Shown here one piece after another: positions 4,327-6,808 of a stretch of 6,808 bases of DNA. The position numbers were made by a program, and so were the translations under genes. The DNA is from Candidatus Pacearchaeota archaeon (GTDB lineage: Archaea > Nanobdellota > Nanobdellia > Pacearchaeales > GW2011-AR1), in NCBI GenBank assembly GCA_016181905.1, contig JACOYM010000055.1, forward strand, positions 1 to 6,808. Direction: 5' to 3'. The notes under the pieces were generated by a model. That model saw only the letters and a list, made by a program, of their open reading frames with translations, searched no databases and had not been told where the DNA came from. Every line of letters starts with the position of its first letter. The stretch's first letter is position 1.

Positions 4327-6363
4327 TCATCCCACCTTCGTTATCCCATCCTCTTTCCTGAACTTTATGATTTTATCGACAAAGCTTTCTATCTTTGCCT
4401 CGTGGCTGACAAGTATGAGTTGCTTGACTTTTAATTGCTGCAGAACATCCCGCATCTTGTCAAGCTGCTGGTCGCTGAAGCCGTCTGTTGGCTCATCAAG
4501 TATGACAATATCCTTTGTCTTTATCCTGCTTAGAAGGGAGTTTATGACCTGATTCAATGCAAGCCTGTATGCAAGAGCAACAGCTGTTCTTTCTCCTCCT
4601 GAAAGGCAAGCATAATCCATCTCATATCCCTGCTGCTCAATAATCGGGGTAAAATCCTCATCAAGCCTTGCCCTTAATGTTTCTGAAACAAGGACAGAAA
4701 ACCAGCTGTTGAATATCTTTGAAAATTCTTCCCTTAACCTTATCATGATATTTCTCTCAGTGAATTGCATCATGCTGACAAAGCTGTTTGAAAGCCAGTC
4801 AACAAGCTCGTTCAGGTAAATAAGCTTGCTCTTTACTTCCTCTTTTTTATTTATCTCTTTTTCAAGCTCGCTAATCTCCCTTGCAAGCATCTCTATCTCC
4901 TTTTTCAACTCTGCCTTTCTTATTTCAATGCCCCTCTCCTTTTCTTTTGTCCTGTCCAATTCAGATTTTTTTGCCTCAAAAATCCTTTCAAACCTGGAAA
5001 GCTCAAACACAAAACTCTTCAGGCTTGATGTATGGCTGTTTAATAGCGCAACATCTGATTTTAATGTATCAGCCTCTTTTTTCATCTCTGCAACCCTGTC
5101 ATACCTCAAGCCCTCAATTCTCACCTTTAAAATATCAAGCTCTGATTTTCTTTTTTCAAGCTTAAGAATTTCATCATTAATCGCCTGTATATTCCTGTTG
5201 TTGTCATTTCTTTTAGGAAGAAGCTCTGCAAGAGTCTTTTCTGCCTCTTTCAAGTCCTGTTGTATCTTTATGCCTATATTTGTCTTGTATCTCTCGCCAA
5301 CATCCTGAAGGCATGTCGGGCATATTGTCATTCTGAAAATCTTTCTCTCAAAATCCTGCTGCTCCTCTTTTTTAATCTCAAGTGACTTTATCTTGCTGAA
5401 AACCTCTATGCGCTCCTTCTGAAGCATCTCAAGCCTGCTCTTGTTTTCCCGAATAAGCCTTGCAGCATCATCCAGCTCTTTCTGGTTAAATTTTGCCGAG
5501 GCTTCTTTAAATGCCTTCTCTGTTTCATTGATGCTTTTCTCTAATTTTGCAATCTGCTCGTTCTTGCCAGAGACGACTATCTTTGTCTTTTCTATCTCCT
5601 GCTCATATCTTTTCTTTTCATTTATCTTTTCCTCAATGCCCCTAATCTCTTCTTCTTGTTTTTTCCTTTCTTCAGCTATGCCCAAAAATACTGCCTCTGC
5701 GCTCTTTATATCCTGCTCTATCCCTGCCACATTGCCTTTTTTTGAGATTACTCTTTCTTTCTGCGGCTCAAGGTCTTTGATGATTCCCTCCTTATTTCTT
5801 GACTCCTCTCTTAATCTTGTCAGGATAGTATTGAGGTTTTCACCAATCCTTTTGTATTTGTCTATTCCAAAGATATGCCTTAAAGTGTCAAGCCTTGTCG
5901 TTGCATTCTCAAGAATTATCTGTTTCATCTCTTCCTGTGGCGTGTAGACAGTAAACTTGTACAGCAAATTGGTTTTTTTAATAAATTCGGGGGGGTATCC
6001 CAGCATATTCAGGATGGAATTCTTAAGCTGCGTGATTGATACCTCTTTTTTTTCATTGTCTATTATTATTGAGGCATAATCCTGCGTTACAGATTTTCCT
6101 CTTTTCAGCCCTCTTTCTATTACCGCATTTATCCCGCCAACATCCAGCTCTACCTTCACAAAACCCTCATCCTTCCCATTTCTCAATAAAGAAGAGCCTC
6201 TTTGCCCTGGCTGCAAGCCAAACAATGCAAACTCAATAGCAAATAGGATTGAGCTCTTGCCGCTTCCAATGTCTCCTGACAAAAGCACGCTTCCTTCAGG
6301 GATGGCAATCTCTGCATCCTCATAGCTTCTTATGTTGTGCAATGAAACCTTTTTTATTATCAT
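4327..6363 (-). CDS. rad50: Rad50-like SMC-family ATPase with zinc hook
   Basis: This 678-residue ABC/SMC ATPase is built like Rad50, the partner of the Mre11 nuclease in double-strand break repair. The N-terminal lobe has IRSYEDAEI, Walker A GDIGSGKSS (G30-S38, K36) and a Q-loop YTPQEEM (Q143). A first coiled coil runs about 180-345, then the zinc hook C348-P-T-C351, then a returning coil about 360-525. The C-terminal lobe has the ABC signature LSGGE (587-591), Walker B IVILDEPTDGF (D623, E624) and the switch H654 in LVSHE. All ATPase motifs are intact. It is shorter than well-studied archaeal Rad50 proteins (roughly 850-880 residues), which implies short arms. The start ATG overlaps the TGA of the upstream GNAT gene, so the two are translationally coupled. 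No mre11, herA or nurA is visible. A less specific SMC-like ATPase is the alternative, but the CxxC hook favours Rad50. Confidence 0.9.
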   Translation of the reverse strand: MIIKKVSLHNIRSYEDAEIAIPEGSVLLSGDIGSGKSSILFAIEFALFGLQPGQRGSSLLRNGKDEGFVKVELDVGGINAVIERGLKRGKSVTQDYASIIIDNEKKEVSITQLKNSILNMLGYPPEFIKKTNLLYKFTVYTPQEEMKQIILENATTRLDTLRHIFGIDKYKRIGENLNTILTRLREESRNKEGIIKDLEPQKERVISKKGNVAGIEQDIKSAEAVFLGIAEERKKQEEEIRGIEEKINEKKRYEQEIEKTKIVVSGKNEQIAKLEKSINETEKAFKEASAKFNQKELDDAARLIRENKSRLEMLQKERIEVFSKIKSLEIKKEEQQDFERKIFRMTICPTCLQDVGERYKTNIGIKIQQDLKEAEKTLAELLPKRNDNNRNIQAINDEILKLEKRKSELDILKVRIEGLRYDRVAEMKKEADTLKSDVALLNSHTSSLKSFVFELSRFERIFEAKKSELDRTKEKERGIEIRKAELKKEIEMLAREISELEKEINKKEEVKSKLIYLNELVDWLSNSFVSMMQFTERNIMIRLREEFSKIFNSWFSVLVSETLRARLDEDFTPIIEQQGYEMDYACLSGGERTAVALAYRLALNQVINSLLSRIKTKDIVILDEPTDGFSDQQLDKMRDVLQQLKVKQLILVSHEAKIESFVDKIIKFRKEDGITKVG

Positions 6364-6808
6364 CTCAGCATTTTCTCCATGACTAATTTATCATCCCCAT
6401 TTGGATAATGCCTCTTCCTGACTTTTATAACATAAAACCCAAACCTGTTATATAGCCCAATTGCCGGGAAATTTTTAGCCCAGACATCTATCCTCATCTT
6501 GCTTGCTTTATTGTTTTTCTTGGCTAACTTAATCATGCGATTAAGCAACTTTGTGCCAATTCCCCTATTATGATATCTTTTTTTGACAGACAAAAAACTA
6601 ATATCAGCAATTTTATTCCTGATTGTTAAGGCAAAATAGCCGACTGCTTCGCTCTTATGCTCTGCAATATAAAGCAAAGAACTAGAACTTATTATTTTTT
6701 TAGCTAACTTTAATTCATCTTTTATGCATTCCGCCAACCTGTAACCGCTTTTAGCCTCTATTTCAGCTATACCCATTGCATCATCTTTAGATGCTTTTCT
6801 AATATTGA
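6360..6808 (-). CDS. GNAT N-acetyltransferase, RimI-like (5' end outside window)
   Basis: The product is a GNAT-fold acetyltransferase, which transfers acetyl from acetyl-CoA to an amine, often a protein N-terminus in the RimI/Ard1 group. Visible features, in order, are a beta strand with VGYFAL, then SFLSVKKRYHNRGIGTKLL, which contains the acetyl-CoA pyrophosphate loop (R/Q-x-x-G-x-G as HNRGIG). After that come IDVWAKNFPAIGLYNRFGF, the typical RimI motif B with A-x-x-LY-x-x-GF, and a RHYPNGDDKLVMEKML end. An internal ATG at 6774-6776 would give 138 residues. However, the frame stays open to the window edge and reads NIRKASKDDA before that Met, the usual first strand and helix of GNAT proteins (IRKA..DA). 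The true start therefore lies just past 6808 and the gene is truncated by the window. Its TGA overlaps the rad50 ATG. The substrate is unknown. Confidence 0.88.
   Translation of the reverse strand, partial: NIRKASKDDAMGIAEIEAKSGYRLAECIKDELKLAKKIISSSSLLYIAEHKSEAVGYFALTIRNKIADISFLSVKKRYHNRGIGTKLLNRMIKLAKKNNKASKMRIDVWAKNFPAIGLYNRFGFYVIKVRKRHYPNGDDKLVMEKMLR

Noticed and set aside
5989..5995. Run of seven G (C7 on the coding strand) in rad50 as a possible frameshift site
   Set aside because: The frame continues intact through the run (YPPEF) and conserved motifs follow in the same frame, so there is no sign of a break or programmed shift.
4367..6239. Plus-strand open frames opposite rad50, rich in Ser, Phe and Leu
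   Set aside because: This composition is what the antisense of Glu/Lys-rich coiled coil codons gives; the minus-strand Rad50 has intact motifs throughout.

Overview
The window looks archaeal. It encodes a 20S proteasome beta subunit, the archaeal KH/beta-CASP 3'-end nuclease aCPSF1, and a short Rad50-type SMC ATPase. The intergenic regions carry TATA-box-like promoters rather than bacterial -35/-10 pairs. The AT-rich DNA, small proteins and short coiled coil suggest an uncultivated small-genome archaeon (DPANN, Woesearchaeota/Pacearchaeota-like); the lineage is inference. All seven supported genes lie on the minus strand, so transcription runs from high to low coordinates. No tRNA, rRNA, CRISPR array, insertion sequence or phage gene was seen.

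In transcription order: (1) 6808-4327, a RimI-like GNAT acetyltransferase whose 5' end lies outside the window, joined by an ATGA stop/start overlap to a Rad50-like ATPase. (2) 4326-4072, a 255-base gap packed with inverted repeats, including a 10-bp hairpin with a C(UACG)G tetraloop and a palindrome enclosing a TATA-like element. (3) 4071-3478, an AT-rich NYN/PIN-type putative ribonuclease. (4) A 48-base gap with a TATA box, then the proteasome beta gene (3387-2719, start re-assigned). (5) 2718-2454, a 265-base gap with two exact 26-bp copies of a palindromic repeat; the proximal copy begins a 16-codon reading frame that stops one base before the next gene. (6) aCPSF1 (2453-567). (7) After 14 bases, a small HELCH-motif putative zinc metalloprotease (552-97), which overlaps by ATGA the start of a membrane protein (100-1) that runs off the left edge.

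The left half reads as an RNA 3'-end processing and protein turnover neighbourhood: proteasome beta, aCPSF1, a putative metalloprotease, and a membrane protein that could be a presenilin-like protease. The adjacency of proteasome beta and aCPSF1 also occurs in euryarchaea. The right half holds a DNA repair ATPase translationally coupled to an acetyltransferase, with no Mre11 gene visible. The NYN gene sits between the two halves behind its own structured leader. No clearly new multi-gene system is evident. The least explained signals are the duplicated palindrome upstream of aCPSF1 and the structured leader of the NYN gene.
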